Positions 22,701 to 35,316 of a DNA stretch of 64,000 bases are shown in pieces. The notes beneath the pieces were generated by a model, which saw only the letters and a list, made by a program, of their open reading frames with translations, had not been told where the DNA came from and made no database searches. This DNA comes from Kryptolebias marmoratus (lineage: Eukaryota; Chordata; Actinopteri; Cyprinodontiformes; Rivulidae), in contig NC_051451.1 in assembly GCF_001649575.2 (NCBI RefSeq), positions 21,411,788 to 21,475,787 on the forward strand. The letters run 5' to 3'. Numbering within the stretch: the first letter of the stretch is position 1; every line of letters begins with the position of its first letter. The translations under genes and the position numbers were made by a program.

Positions 22701-25700
22701 TTTTCTTACACAAATCAGTTTCACAAGCCTCAATCGAACGTATTTAGACACTTATAGAAAAAGCAAAAATATGTCTAAAACAAACCTGACAAAAATACAA
22801 ACTTGTCTGCTGTGATAAACACTTTTGAAATGAATTTCACAGCAGAGAAGATTAAATGTTGCTACATGAAATATGTGTTTATGGATTTGTTCTTCTGTTA
22901 AAAGTAAAATGGCATCACATACCTATAGATATCAGAGATACCAACGGTGGTCTGAAGTCCTAAAGATTGGCCTATATCCAAATTTGGAATTAGATCTGGT
23001 GTATCGAGGAACTGTGGACAGAACAGACAGCATTTGTTGGATGTTATGTATCGATATAACAAACGCACGCCAATAAATGCATTGATTAGGTCTTTAATTT
23101 GCACTCGCAGGTCACTTTATTAGGAACACCTGTTTGTTAACACAAATAGCCAATCATATGGCACCAACACAATGCATTTAGGCATAAAGACCACTTGTTG
23201 AAGTCCAAACTGAACATCAGAATGGGAAAGAAAGGGATTTTAATCGACTTTAAACATTGCATGGCTGCTCCTGGGGTTTTCACACACAACCATCTGTACG
23301 GTTTACAAAGAATCATTTAAAGATGAGAAAATATCTAGTGAGCGGCAGCTGTTTGGACAACTGTATTGATGTTTCGCCCCAACTGCTTTGATGTTCTTAG
23401 ATCAGTCATATTTTCTTGCATAAAGGTGCAACCGTGCTGAGAACACATTATACATGTTTTAATTATAGATTCTTACAGCGTCTCCGTACCTTCAGCAGCT
23501 GTCCATTTTTCCACGGTCGGCAGATCAGAGTGTAGCTGTTTCCACCCACCAGGAACAGCAGCAGCACCGCGATCATAAGGAGCCAGGAAAACAGGAAACT
23601 GAAACCGGCGCCCCTGCAACCACATCCAGGTCAGAGGTCAAAGTCAGGAGGTGGAATGGTTTCAACAGAGTGACGATTCTGCACTCACATCATGAGGAAG
23701 ACGCCTCCGCAGTCCGCCGTGCACGAGCGGCTTGTGGGGTCTCTTTTGGGCGAGAGACCCAGGGGGCCCAGAACCAGACCCAGAAGGTTACACACGACCA
23801 CCAGGAGGACGATGCAGCACAGGGTCACACACACACTCCACCTAAGGAAAGGTCAGCACGTGATTAGAGATTAGTTGTTGTTTTTTTTCCACCTGCCACA
23901 TGTTTTTAAAACTGTTTGAAGTTTTTACCTGATAAACTCTAAGCTTTCTATTTGGGGTAAGAACCTGTTGAGCTCAGTCTGCGCCTGGTTCAGAGTCTGG
24001 GACACGTCGTTCAGAACAGGTAACTGCAGATCTTTGGAAACCTCGGAAATCTGTTTGGTTATGTCACTCAGCAGCTGTTTGATGTCTATAAAAAAAAGAC
24101 AAAGACGTTGGTTATTAAACTTGTTGATTTAGTAAACTGTGACAGAAAATTCAGCATTTACTCACGTTGAACAATATCCTTGGTCTCAGTGGTCACACTC
24201 TGGGGGATGCTGAGAAAATATTCCTCCGTCTGTGAAATCAAAACACTGCGTTCAAGATGTACAGAAACTCTAATGTGTCCAGGAGGAAGCATGAAGGTCA
24301 AGCATTCCTTGAAGGAATATATATCAGCTACTGCCTTTCGTGTCAGTCTTAGACAAAGATCATCTTATGATGAGATGAGTTAGTTTTGGTCAAACCTTGA
24401 AAATTAGCTTTTCCACGAGCTCATGCAATGTTGTGAGATGTCATGCTCAGAGCATGTGTTGTGAGTGCCTCTATAACCACAACAAATTTTAATTCACTGT
24501 CTGTAACACTGAGGTTTAGCCATTTTTGTGTTGGCTAATGTCAGTTAGTTGTGACGGCCATCTTGAATTGAATTGACTCTAAAAGTAACCAGTTATAGAT
24601 GTACATTCAATGACCACTTTGTGGAAATTTCAGGAAAAAACAACCAGTGGTTCATGAGATATTTTGCTAACAGACAAACAGGGTTGACTCCAACAGTTAA
24701 CACTAATGTTCTAAGCAAAAATGTGGAGTAATGAGTAGCATTTAAAGTATGTGTTCTGAATGACCCTCAGGTTCTACCACACCAAATTTGACCACAGTGG
24801 CTGTAAAATCAGCTGAATTACAGCCATTTTTGTGTTTTCTAAGGTCAGTTAGCTGTGACAGCCCTCTTGAATCAGATTGAATCCAAAAGTGAATCAGCTG
24901 TAGATGTACATCCAGTGATTACCTTCTGCAAGTTTCATTAAAATTTATCATGTGGTTCATGAGATATTTTGCTAACAGACATGCATGCCCCACACCCACA
25001 CGGAGACACAGGCAAAAACATTAACCTCTACCTTCGTCTTTCAGCAGTGAGCAATAATAAAAACATAAAAACAATTTTTCTTCACCTCAGCAGGAAAAAA
25101 TCCCCTTATGTCATACTTAATGGTTTTAACTTCAGTTAGAATCTATTCTAGTGTTTACCTTCCATCTTTCCTCTCATGTTTTGGTTTTGTAATTCCCACT
25201 GACCTCATTTATTTTGGACTTCAGATCTGCTTTGATGACTTCATCCACTGCAGACTGAAACTTCTGCAGGCTGGGAATCTGTGGGAAACACACACACACA
25301 CACACACACAGGCAGACTGTATCAAACTAGTAATAATGTGTTGTTGCACTAAAGCAACAGAAGAGGGCAGCAGAGGGCAATAAAAAAGTGCTTCCAGCGA
25401 GCACTCCCAGTATAAGACTTGTGTCAGAGTTTTATTCTTCTTTTTAAAACAAAATCACTTTTTAGCCTAAATTAGCTTTTAAAAAGATGAATGTAATTGT
25501 AAAAGTAAGGAGATGAGAGAAAAGGATAGAAGGCCAGAGGAAGGGGATTCGCCAAATATAGAAAAGTGGAGGAGGTATGGAGAAAAAAAAAAACAGTTTG
25601 AAGGAAGAGAAAATGACTCAAACAAAAAAAAGAACGAGGATTCATCATCAGTCACAATGTCTGAGTATGTGTCAGAGGTAGTTTGATTGCCTAAAGCAGT

Positions 25701-26576
25701 TTTCCCATTTACTGATGAAAATTTGCCTGAGAGCACATTCTCTCTATCTCTATTATGTAGTCAAAGCTGACTCATCTCTTCCAAAAAACACTTCAGCTTA
25801 CAGGAATGGATATTCAGCTCTCTTGTTTAATTCGCTTATTTTCAAGAAGCTATTCGGGAGTGAAAAAAACAAAAGTGATTCATCTCCGGCTGGACAGAAT
25901 CCATACTTACAGAGATGGTGGTATCTACTGTTAGTTTCTGCAGCTCTTGAGTTAAGCTGCTACATCCGGTGCAGTTCGGCTCGGACAGCGTCTTATTGAT
26001 CTGGTTTTTAACAGCGGTGACGTTGGCCTGGACCCGGTCCACGCTGGTCCGCAGCTGGTCCAGAGACGAGTTCAGGTTGTCCAGTTGAGCTTTGATGGTC
26101 AAACTTTCTGCTCAGTCAAATGAAACACACATAAAAATATTAAAACTAATCATTTTAGACCTTCCACATCTGACATTCTACTGATTCATATTTAGAATAC
26201 TGATTTACTGAGACGAAATCAACACTTCAGTGGGCATTATGGGCATTTCTTTCTTCTTTTTTTTTCTTTTGTTTTTATAAACTTCACCAGCTAGATTTGA
26301 ATGCAGTTCCTAAAATTCTAATAATTAAATGCTGACCACTGCAAAATAAAATAAACTGTGTTTAAGAAAGACGTTTATCTCGGCTGGATGTGCAGAGGTT
26401 TGTCACTACAGTGCATCACTGAGTAAAAGGGAGGGGTTCTTAAAAACATATATGTTTCACAAGAAAAGATCCTACTCATCCAGTGTAAGCAGGCCCTGTG
26501 CATAAAAATATAGTAAGGGAGTTTCTTCTGCCTGAAAATGACGACTTATCATCCTTATTTTATGGGTTTCAAATGC

Positions 26577-26635
<59 letters not shown>

Positions 26636-29600
26636 GCTGGCTTGGGGCAGATGCTGTACAGGAAGATATTATGTCTCAAAAACTATCAAGGCTTTCAAAC
26701 TCAGAAGATGCACTTTTTTTTAAAAGACTTCGAAAACAATTATAGAAAAACAAAAAGATGCTAAAGTTCTGCTCCCAAAGATGTTGCCGATTTTGGAAGT
26801 TAGGCTAGAAGTCACTGCACTGACGGATCTTTGGCTTGCCATCAAGTCACATAATAAGTGCTGCAAATAAGAGCCGTTGGATTGTTTGACTTGATGGTTT
26901 TTAGCACTTTTGGGCTTTGAAGTGATGAATTTATGACTTGTGTGTTTACTATATATATAAATATAAAAATAGATGGTCAGAAAAGAAATCTTGTAGCATA
27001 TTCAAAGACATATTTCAAGACTTTTCATTGTCAAAGTAAAGCCAAACACAGTTGAAATGTACAATGACCTCTTGTACACCAACAGAGTAGTATGCAAATG
27101 TGCATGCAAGGATTTGCATGACTGCACTGGTGGAGGGCGGCTCAAACAGACAAACCATACCATTGTCCAGACTTTTGACCGACTGCAGAGCAGGGTCCAG
27201 AAATCCTCTGAAGTGCCGCTGGATTTCTGCTCCCATCTGAGGTCCGATATCTGCAGCACGCGGATAAATCAACATGAGAGGCCAACTGTGTCGTGAGGAA
27301 GGAACTAAAGTGGTTCCTGTTTCTGTGCTACTGCTTTCCTGTTCTTACCATCTATGTTTCTGGAAACCTCTTGAACTGTTTTGAAGCTCTCGTTCACTAC
27401 ATCGTTTACTTGCTGGAGAAAAGAGCGAGAGAAAAGAAAAAGTGTCACAGTGTGCATAAAGTGATATCATGCCGTACAACAGGTCACGTGAGTTAATGCT
27501 GGCGTTAATGGTGGTTGATGGTGGGGCGGCGGTGGCTCAGGAGGTAGGGGTGGTGGTCAGAGGGCCCGGTGGCGCTGGTGTAATGGCCGCCTCACTTCTG
27601 TCAGTCAGTCTGCTGTGTCTACAATGTAGCTCACCACCATCAGTGTGTGAATGGGTGAATGATTGACTGCAGTGTAAAGCACTTCGGGGTCCTTGGACTA
27701 GATAAAGCGCTGTACAAGTGCAAGCCATTTACCAATGGTGTTTGAAGGGCAAACAAACTGTAAAAGTGTCTTTCTTTAAACATTTTCCAGGTTGGCCTGA
27801 GTACAGAACTTTGTGCAACTAATGTCAAACAGGTTCCATTAACTGCGGTTTAAAATAGAAAGAAGCTGGGAACTCTTTCCACTATGACATCACCAACATT
27901 CAGCCTGTGTGTGTTTTTTAGACTCCCACCAACAAAAAGTTCGCTCTTGCCTGAGGCACAGCTGTGAGGAAGGTGTGGATGTTGCTGATAGTGTGGTTGA
28001 GCTCCCCTGGACCCTTCTCCACACTCTTTTTGAGAGCTTCGTTGCTCCTGAACATGCAGATGTTCCCGGCACTGTCCAAATAAAAACAAGGACAAACAGT
28101 TGGAGTAAACGCACCATCGTGCCAGCCGAAATTAAACACAGAAACACACACAGATGCTCACAGGATAATGATCGTGATCACAAACACACTGAAGTAAAGA
28201 GTCCTCCTGAGACAGTGAATGGAGGATGTTTGCTTCTGGTACATCTTCCCACCACAGTTGCCACAGCAGCGACAGCAAGCCAGGAAGAAGCCAATGATGG
28301 GCATCAGGACGATGTACAGAATGCCAATGGCAATACACACCAGGAAACCCACTTGGTAATCCAGAATCTGAAGACAGAACACGCAGATAAACGGCACAAA
28401 GGCTAAGATGGCAGCTCTCTGCGACCTACTTCTGTGTCTATTATTAGTTAGATATCAATAAACAGTTTGTGTTTAATGTGTCGACAGTTCCTGACAAGAG
28501 AAATGGCAAAAATTCAGAGTAAATGCTGAGAGCTGAAATCTACAGAAGAAGCTGAAATCGAGGCGTTGAAGTTAAAAGAAGCAGGATGTTGGTTATAAGC
28601 TAAAAGGAGCAAAACAATAAGCTAAAAGGAAAGATAAACAAAACACCAGCTAAAAGCTAAAAGTGGCAAAACACTGGTTAGAAGCAGAAAAAAAGGTTAG
28701 TTAAAAGCTAAAAGTGGCAAATGGATAGCTTCAAAAGTAGGAAAAGGCTAGGTAAAAGTACCAAAAGCTTACTAAAAGCTAAAGTAGCAAAAGGGTGACT
28801 AAAAGCTGAAAGTATCTAAAGACTAACTAACATTAAAGTAGCAAAAGATTAGTTAAAAATAACAAAAAGCTAATTAAAAGTAGCAGAACAGTAAGTAAAA
28901 ACTAAAAGTAATACAAGAAGACACAATACAGCAAATACACTGAAGCAGTTTTCAGTGAGAAAAATGGTTTTGAAGGATGAAAAGATCTCAGTGTATTCCA
29001 TGGGGAAAAAGTAGTAAATAAAGTTAAATAATTTAAAAAGTAGAAAGTTGCAAAACCCAAAAGTCAATCTCCTGTATGAGCTGAATGTTTAGATGTATGA
29101 ATGTCTAAAAACGGCACAAAGTACGCAGAAGCAGTTGGGCTGCAAACTTTCTACAAAACAATAAAAAAACAGGAATATAGAAATGTTTCTGTTCTCGCTG
29201 CATGACTCAGATTTCCCACAATTATAGAGGATAAAGAAGTCTCAGTAACTTTAGCACACTGGGAAATCTCCACACAAAGATACTCTCAGGTTTCCCGCCC
29301 AATGGGCTTAAAGGATGATCTTTCCCTTGCCTTTAAGTCAAATATCTCCCATGCAGTGTTTTTTTTTTTTTTTTTACTAACATCCTATAAATGAAACAGA
29401 TATTTACTCACTTCTTTCACGAGGTCTTGATCTGACTGCACATTGCCAGGATCGTTAACTATTCTCAAGAATATATCTGGAAAGAAACAGGAGAGTGAGT
29501 TACTTTGTGTATTTTGAAACTCATGTTACATATTTCGGGGACTCAGGCTGCCAGACATAATGTTAATCAGCTGTACAAAAAAAAAAAAAAAAAAAAACCT

Positions 29601-30738
29601 GCTGACCTCAGAACAGCATGTCCTATCCCACATTGTGCATGTCATCATTTCACATTGTCAAAAATGAAATCTGACACCAACATCTCGCAGTTACTAGGAA
29701 ACCAGGACAGCCTTCTGGTGAGATTACAATAAAAGCCTGTCATTTATACTACTTTGAAACCCTGCTGTTGTGGATTTTATTCCCACAAAAAAAAATGCTA
29801 GGTAATGTTTCTCCCTCCAAATCTGAGTCATCCAAAAGCAGCCGGGAACAAATGTGTTTGCTTTTTCTTTTACTGACAAACATTTAGTCATCTATAACTT
29901 CGGGGTTAATGGTTAACCATCCTGCAAACTGACAGCGTTCACACATCTGTTTGCCTCTTTAAGTTAAAAGAAAAAGGGGTTGGTGATTCTTATTTTCGGT
30001 AATGACAAATGACTGGTGGTGAGTTCACAATAAGCTTAGGATGGTCAAAGGTCGTCCGGCAGGTTTCTGCGTCCATTTATTCGCTTCTTTGAAATCAGTA
30101 TGAAACAGGATGTAAAACTAGGAGTACGGATGAGTTAACAGGGCATTTACGGCAAATTGTAGCTGATAAAAGACCAGAGGTGTGGTTTCAGTGAGGAAAC
30201 AAGTGGTCTGAAAGAAAGAAAGACCTCAAAGCCCTTGAACATTAATGATTGACCAGATAAAACATAAGAATTCCCATTAACGTACTCATTTACCTTACCT
30301 TATGGGCTTTTTGTTTTATGTTGTCCCAATTTTGACCTTAATATTTGCAGAGCAAAAAATCCACAGGATTTTCTCGTGGTTTGAACTGCACCTGATTGCT
30401 CTGTGGGCCGGCAGCAGGAAGTCCACAAACAAAAGGTGTGACTGACTGAGGAAAGTGTGGCTCTGATGGAGGGAGCACCACTCACGACACCTACCTTCAG
30501 GGAAAGAGTTTGGCTGGACTGTGTAAAGGAAGGACCCCACAAAGGAGGCCAAAAAGTCCACGCTGGCCTGCTTCTTCGCCAGGCCCTGGTACGAAGGCTG
30601 GGTGAGGTTCTGTTGGGTCTCACCCGCCGGACAGGTCTGAGCCGAGCCGAGCCCCAGCAGCATCGCTCCTATGGCGACCATGAACGATGCGGTGCTGCCC
30701 CTCAATCTCCAACTCCTCATGTTTTCACACAACCCCAT
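19799..30738 (-). CDS. Prominin-family pentaspan membrane glycoprotein (prom3-like), 23 coding exons
   Basis: Prominins are cholesterol-binding glycoproteins of plasma-membrane protrusions (CD133 family). Coding exons in gene order: 30738-30495, 29476-29412, 28367-28162, 28071-27951, 27412-27349, 27250-27161, 26107-25911, 25278-25204, 24229-24166, 24085-23929, 23841-23689, 23613-23490, 23011-22923, 22674-22590, 22484-22341, 22251-22183, 22097-22005, 21903-21850, 21752-21672, 20551-20483, 20406-20317, 20053-19938, 19850-19799. All phases join, giving 833 residues (human PROM1 about 865). Visible: signal peptide ending near residue 33; VQPNSFPE before the first helix; TM1 about 109-133 then CCRCCGNC (134-141); TM2 about 159-177; TM3 about 429-455; GGVFLM before TM4 (about 482-503); TM5 about 781-806 followed by KLAKYYRRM. 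Large extracellular loops carry many N-x-S/T sites. The fourth intron starts GC. A second in-frame Met at codon 7 could also start. Orthology to prom3 rather than prom1/prom2 is inferred from synteny. Confidence 0.93.
20138..20235 (+). repeat. Interspersed repeat 'family A', short head fragment
   Basis: Contains 'ggaatgcatatcctcatctg' and 'gtagctgttttggtcaaact', the family head. It sits in the prominin intron between exons 22 and 21. Confidence 0.5.
23107..23345 (+). mobile_element. Decayed Tc1/mariner-like transposon fragment
   Basis: Starts 'ggtcactttattaggaacac', a terminus I recognise from a widespread teleost Tc1-like family, and runs into remnants of the transposase start (the 'cagaatgggaaagaaaggga' region) and its helix-turn-helix. 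Frames are broken. It lies in the prominin intron between exons 13 and 12. The 3' end is missing. Confidence 0.6.
24290..25055 (+). repeat. Interspersed repeat 'family A', longest copy
   Basis: This copy has the head ('ccttgaaggaatatatatca'), two complete body modules each ending 'gatattttgctaacagac', and a 3' part with 'cacacccacacggagacaca'. It fills most of the prominin intron between exons 9 and 8 and is the best template for a family consensus. Confidence 0.65.
25288..25310. repeat. (CA)n microsatellite
   Basis: About 23 bp of CA directly upstream (gene sense) of prominin exon 8; on the gene strand it is a (TG)n tract next to the splice acceptor, ending 10 bases before the exon. Confidence 0.9.
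26577..26635. repeat. (TTA)n microsatellite
   Basis: Pure 59-bp trinucleotide run within the prominin intron between exons 7 and 6. Confidence 0.95.
27522..27733 (+). mobile_element. tRNA-derived SINE, internally deleted copy lacking the B box
   Basis: Same family as the copy at 19.1 kb: A box TGGCTCAGGAGG at 27533-27544 and an identical-type tail. About 90 bp that hold the B box in the other copy are absent; the sequence jumps from 'ggtagggg' to 'tggtggtcagaggg'. An imperfect 15-base duplication flanks it (27507-27521 and 27734-27748, two mismatches). Located in the prominin intron between exons 6 and 5... reading against the gene. Confidence 0.8.
28570..28920. repeat. Degenerate minisatellite, 'gctaaaagtggcaaaa' type
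   Basis: A roughly 30-base unit built around 'taaaagctaaaagtggcaaa' recurs about ten times with drift in the prominin intron between exons 3 and 2. No terminal repeats, no coding. Confidence 0.7.
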
Positions 30739-31470
30739 GTTTCCAAGTCAGAGCAGGTGGGGGGGGGTTAACAGGAGAAAACAGGCTTGTGGAATGATTA
30801 AGTCATGACACGAGCTCTGTCTAAATGCGCCTGGAAGCAAGAGGAAGAGACTGAACACAATGACACACACACACAAAAAGAAGAACCGGAGATTAGAGAT
30901 GAAACATACTAAAATTTTTCAGATTGTGTCATTCAGGGAGGTTTACAAAACAGTTTCCTACAGAGTTGTGTTGAAAAGAAAAAACCGCTGCTACGTTTCA
31001 GGAAAAAACACAATAACATTTTCTAAAGAGGAAAACCTAAATGTTAAGTCTATTTAGCTTTTTAAAAGCAACGGGGCCTTTTTTTTTCAGGTGCCTTTGT
31101 TCACTGCACTTTTCTGGAGACTTTCATGGAGCGTGGGAGGTGATGACTTGGTTTTTCTTTTTTCTTCTTAAGTCACAATAAAAGTCAGGAAAACTGAATG
31201 AAACCCGACAGGCCCGTGTTTACAGTGTAAGCACACATAAGTGCTGCTTCTACCTCAGTTACCTGCATGAGCTGTGTTTATCTCCAACTCCCCTCATAAC
31301 AAGTCAGCACATAGCATTATTTTACATTTTTACTCTTTTTCTTGTTACTCATGGAACCAAACAACTTTGATATAAAAAAAGCAAAAGCTACGCATATATT
31401 GTACATCATTTCATGTTTAGAATAGTCTGTTTATATACACGCTGAAACCAGAGGGAGGGTTTTATTTCGC

Positions 31471-31903
31471 CTACCGGGACTCTGGATCCAAGCTGTCCAA
31501 ACATGTCTTCAAGGTGGACTCTGAGACAAAAGAAGAAAGAGAAGGTAAACAAATCAGAGACATAATAAAAAAAACAGATAAAAGAATAGGACAAGTATGA
31601 AGCAGTGAGCATTTATTAGTTCTCTTTCAGTCTGCTCACCTTTCTCAGAGTAATAGCAAGGACTCTGGCGCCCACCTGAGATCCAAATCTGGTTCTTTCA
31701 GCGCATTAGAGGGAATCTGAGACGAACTGCTCCTGTTGTGAAGTTGTCTGTTTGCTGGCCAGCACACCACTGGCACTAAACAGGGACGGAGGGAGGGAGA
31801 AAAGGGATTGGAGAAGAGAGAAAGGGAAGGAGGGACATGTGGGAGGCAGAGTTAAATGACTGACAGACTTACCTTCGAGCCTTTTCCCATGGTTTTCTGA
31901 TTC
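31471..31903 (-). other. Three small splice-bounded putative exons upstream of prominin
   Basis: Segments 31903-31873, 31675-31640 and 31520-31471 each follow a good AG acceptor; the first two end at strong donors (GTAAGT, GTGAGC). Read in one phase they join without a stop until TAG at 31473-31471, giving a C-terminal stretch that ends KTCLDSLDPESR. A poly(A)-type AATAAA (31466-31461) follows the stop by five bases. They may be the last exons of a small gene that also uses the exon at 35554-35471, or alternative 5' UTR exons of prominin; PROM1 genes are known to have several leader exons. Neither reading is proven. Confidence 0.35.
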
Positions 31904-32698
31904 CTGAAATGAGTAAGGGTGGAAAAAAGGGTTGTTTTTTTTTTTAAATGCTTTACTAACCCCTAACAGAAGCGGGAAAAGGAACTGTATATTATCAATG
32001 CTCTCCTCAGGCAACTTATTTGTTTACCGACTAGAATAAAACATTTTGTGGTTATCCTGTCCGTGCAAAGTGAGCCAACGGTGCAGCAACACGGCATCCA
32101 AATAATAAAAACGTGGCCCAAATATGCAGAACTCGGGAATGAAACGCAGGGGGAATGGGAAACACAAATAACTACAGGCTGTCAAGTAAATCTCTGAAAT
32201 ATTTCAGCAAGCTCGGTCATTATTGAAAACAGCTGGAAAAATGTCCTCATATTATAGCTGTACCAATAAGGCCCTGCAGCCGAGCAAGTCAAAACAAGAT
32301 TACAGCCGTCTCTGACTGAACCACAGTTCTGATTAAACCAGATCAACGCCCTCATCCAATTTAATCACTGGTTCAGAGGTTTATTTGGGGGAAACGAAGC
32401 CTTCAGGAAAAAGGTGAACTTTTCTCGCAGTGTTTAAATACATTTCCATGAAAAGGATGGTGACGCTGAAGCCCTTATCTAATCTCTGCTGACGGAAAAG
32501 AAGAGAGAGTGGCTGTTGTCTCGCTTTGTTTATCAGGAGCACACTCGCCCATCACTCGCTTCACCTCAGCTCCATGTCTTCAGCTACAAGATTATCCTTT
32601 AAGCTACCAAAAGAACATTTAACAAGAGGCTTTGGCACGTGAACGCCACCCCGGCCTTACAATGCCGTGATACGATCAATATAGGAGACAACAGTTAG

Positions 32699-32988
32699 TA
32701 TGGGGCGCCGTTTGTAAAAATGTAGTGTTGATTTTCTGATGTCACTTTTTACAACATTTAGATTTAACATTTAGCATTTAGATTTATATTTAGTATGTAG
32801 CTGTAACAATTACATGTAACTAGCTAAATGTTGTAAAAAGTGACATCAGAAAATCAACACTACATTTTTAAACAGTGTTTGAAGCTAAATGTGACAAAAT
32901 TTAGGCATGAATTTTTAGCAGAAGCTAAATGTGACAAAATTTAGGCATGAATTTTTAGCACAAGCTCCTTTACAAACGGCGCCCCATA
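32699..32988. mobile_element. Snap-back MITE with TA duplication and internal 40-bp tandem duplication
   Basis: Outer arms tggggcgccgtttgtaa (32701-32717) and its complement (32970-32986) are flanked by TA on both sides. A second arm pair of about 46 bases, 32716-32761 versus 32825-32870, is exactly complementary. The right arm is split from its terminus by an insert containing two identical 40-base units (32881-32920, 32921-32960). No coding capacity. Confidence 0.8.
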
Positions 32989-33039
32989 AGTTAGTCTGTT
33001 TCTTTTAAAAAGTGATCATTCTTTGTGTGAACTTACAAC

Positions 33040-33960
33040 ATCCTGACAATGATGGGACATTGTGTAATATGTAAATATAACAGATTGCAATGACTTGCAG
33101 ATCTCATAAAACCATATTTTATCCACAGTGGAACATTGTAAACACTGGCTAATTGGTTACAGGTCATTAAGAGGACTGGGTATAAATAATAAATATTTCA
33201 GAGAGGCAGAATTGCTCAGAAATAAAGATGGGCAGAGGTTCACCAGTCTGTCTGAAAACAGTGGGACAGTTTCAAACTAATGTTCGTCAACAGAAAATGG
33301 GAAAGACTCTGAATATCCCATCATTCACAGATCATACCATCGAACGGTTTCAGGAGTCTGGAGGAATCTCTGAGCTCAAAGGACAAACGGCTGAAAGTCG
33401 ATTTTTAATGCTACTGCTTTTAAAAACAGGTTTGAGACAGGTTAAAAACAAATCTGCCATATTCTCTGAACCAAAGCTCATTTAAAATGGTCTGAAGCAA
33501 AAAGGAAAACTGTTCTGTGGTCAGATGAATCAAAGTTTGGGAAACTACGAACGCATCACCCTCCATACTAAAGACGAGGGACCATCAGGCCTGTTATCAG
33601 AGCACAGCTTAAAATCCTGCTTCTCTGATGGTATGGGGGTGCATTATGGCCTACTGCATAGGCCAGCTTACACATCTGAAAAGGCATAAAGTGCATAAAA
33701 GTACATACAGGTTTTACAACAGCATATGCTCCCATCCAAACGTCTTTTTCAGAGAACACCTTCCATATTTCATCAAACCGTTTACTGCATCCATTACTTA
33801 GTATTGGATTACATAGTATTACATTAACTTCTGCAGCTTCTGCCATATAAGTTTGCAAGAGTATTTTTTGTGCAGCTTTTATCTTTTTAAAGTGTTTTTT
33901 TGGAGGTTCCATCTGATCCTTTTAGCCATTCTGAATAAAAGCTTCAAACAAATCCCATTT
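33040..33960 (+). mobile_element. Degenerate Tc1/mariner-like transposon with broken transposase
   Basis: An ATG at about 33228 opens a remnant that contains the helix-turn-helix-like 'TIERFQESGGISELK'. Downstream, 'ctgatggtatgggggtgcat' and 'tacatacaggttttacaaca' match the catalytic half of a fish IS630-Tc1-mariner transposase as I remember it. Stops and frameshifts interrupt the frame throughout, so it is a pseudogene. Termini were not located exactly. Confidence 0.6.
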
Positions 33961-34980
33961 CACGCAGTGATGCCATCATTTGACAATTAAATGGAAAATT
34001 AAGAACAAATGCATCGTTTTGTTTTGTCTAATGTACCAGCATAAATACTCATACAGGTACTAATACCTGTTCACAGAAAGAAAAGGCTGTGTTTCGGTGT
34101 CAGGAATTCTTTTTTATTTTTGTAACTAAGCCACTTTAAAGACTTTATTAAAATGTCATACTACCACTACTACTATTACTACTACTACTGAATAATAATA
34201 ATAATAATAAATTAAAGAAATGTTCCACTGCATCCACTTTAGGGGTCTCTGATATATTACAACATTCTTCAGTATTAAATGTAAAATATTCAATTTAAAA
34301 TGTATGAGATGAAATGTATTGTTACATATAATTTGAATGATGCTCACATTTGCCAAAAAGATTTAATTTTATATGAAACAGCCATCAAAATGTATTTCTC
34401 AGACCAATTTTTACCTTTAAAAAAATTATAATTAATATGTTAATGCTTAGCCTGTCTTCAAATATTCTTTCACAGGACTGCTTTTGTTTTACTTATCTGC
34501 TCTGCTGTGTTGATACCACTGTGGTTATACATCATTTGCTTACATAATGTTTTTGTCACTGATATGGAAAAGGCTGTGGTGTCCTGGTTATATTCATTTC
34601 AACTCCACGCAAGGCCCAATAAGCTACGCAGAAAATAATAAAGGATTTCCCCCTTTATCCATAGAGACAACCAAAGTTTTCAGTGAAAATTCATCTTTAT
34701 TGATAACATACATGAATTATCAATGACAGAAACCTGGCAAAGAAATATATATAAAACCACCCCTGTGACGAGGTGCTACAGGAACCAGCTACAGGTGTGT
34801 TGCCATTTCTCTGCCTCACACACCCTTATATTTCTTTTATTATGTCAACCTAGAAAACACAGGGTGTTGATAAATTGACCCCGGATTCTGCTGTCTGCCC
34901 ACCTGCTGAACTGATACATCACAAAAGAAGTTAAGCACTAAGAGAGGGTGCTGGAGACAATGACAAAGAGGATTTAAACA

Positions 34981-35225
34981 CAACAGCTTGCAGCTCAGTG
35001 TGGATTTACAGACGGCATTTCTGCCAGACATTAATGAAGGAATTTCTGACAAGCTGCTCAGCCTGGTGCTCCGAGAGACCCCTGCTGGGAGAGGCTGCAA
35101 ATTACTGTCAGCCCAGCGCCGCCGAGTCCATTTCGCTTAACTGCGCCAGTCGCTTTAAATCACCAAGTAACGGCCCTTTTACGACGCTGCTACTCAGCTA
35201 AATTTGCCATTACCATAAAGGCTAT
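34981..35225. other. Conserved-looking non-coding block or cryptic exon
   Basis: GC content rises sharply between AT-rich flanks. On the plus strand an acceptor-like 'gtggatttacag' (to about 35010) precedes a 42-codon open stretch (TAFLPDINEGISDKLL...) with no donor; the right part resembles an enhancer-type conserved element ('taaatttgccattaccataa'). I see no gene it belongs to. Confidence 0.3.
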
Positions 35226-35310
35226 ATTAATAAATTTATCATGTACAGAATTTGTGACAAACAAATCTTTTTTTTTTTTGCCTTAAACCAAAAACTATAT
35301 AAAGTAAGAT

Positions 35311-35316
35311 TTTATT
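35311..35316 (-). terminator. ldb1: Candidate distal ldb1 poly(A) signal
   Basis: AATAAA on the gene strand, about 2 kb after the ldb1 stop codon. Another well-placed signal, with typical spacing, lies near 34692. Which one serves ldb1 is not decidable here. Confidence 0.3.

Noticed and set aside
27909..28406. 165-codon plus-strand frame
   Set aside because: Runs antisense through prominin exons 3 and 4; the minus-strand reading has TM1-TM2 and the cysteine motif, this one has nothing.
31706..32014. 102-codon minus-strand frame around the small exon at 31903-31873
   Set aside because: Low-complexity S/P/F sequence through a purine-rich tract; only the splice-bounded 31 bases are kept as a candidate.
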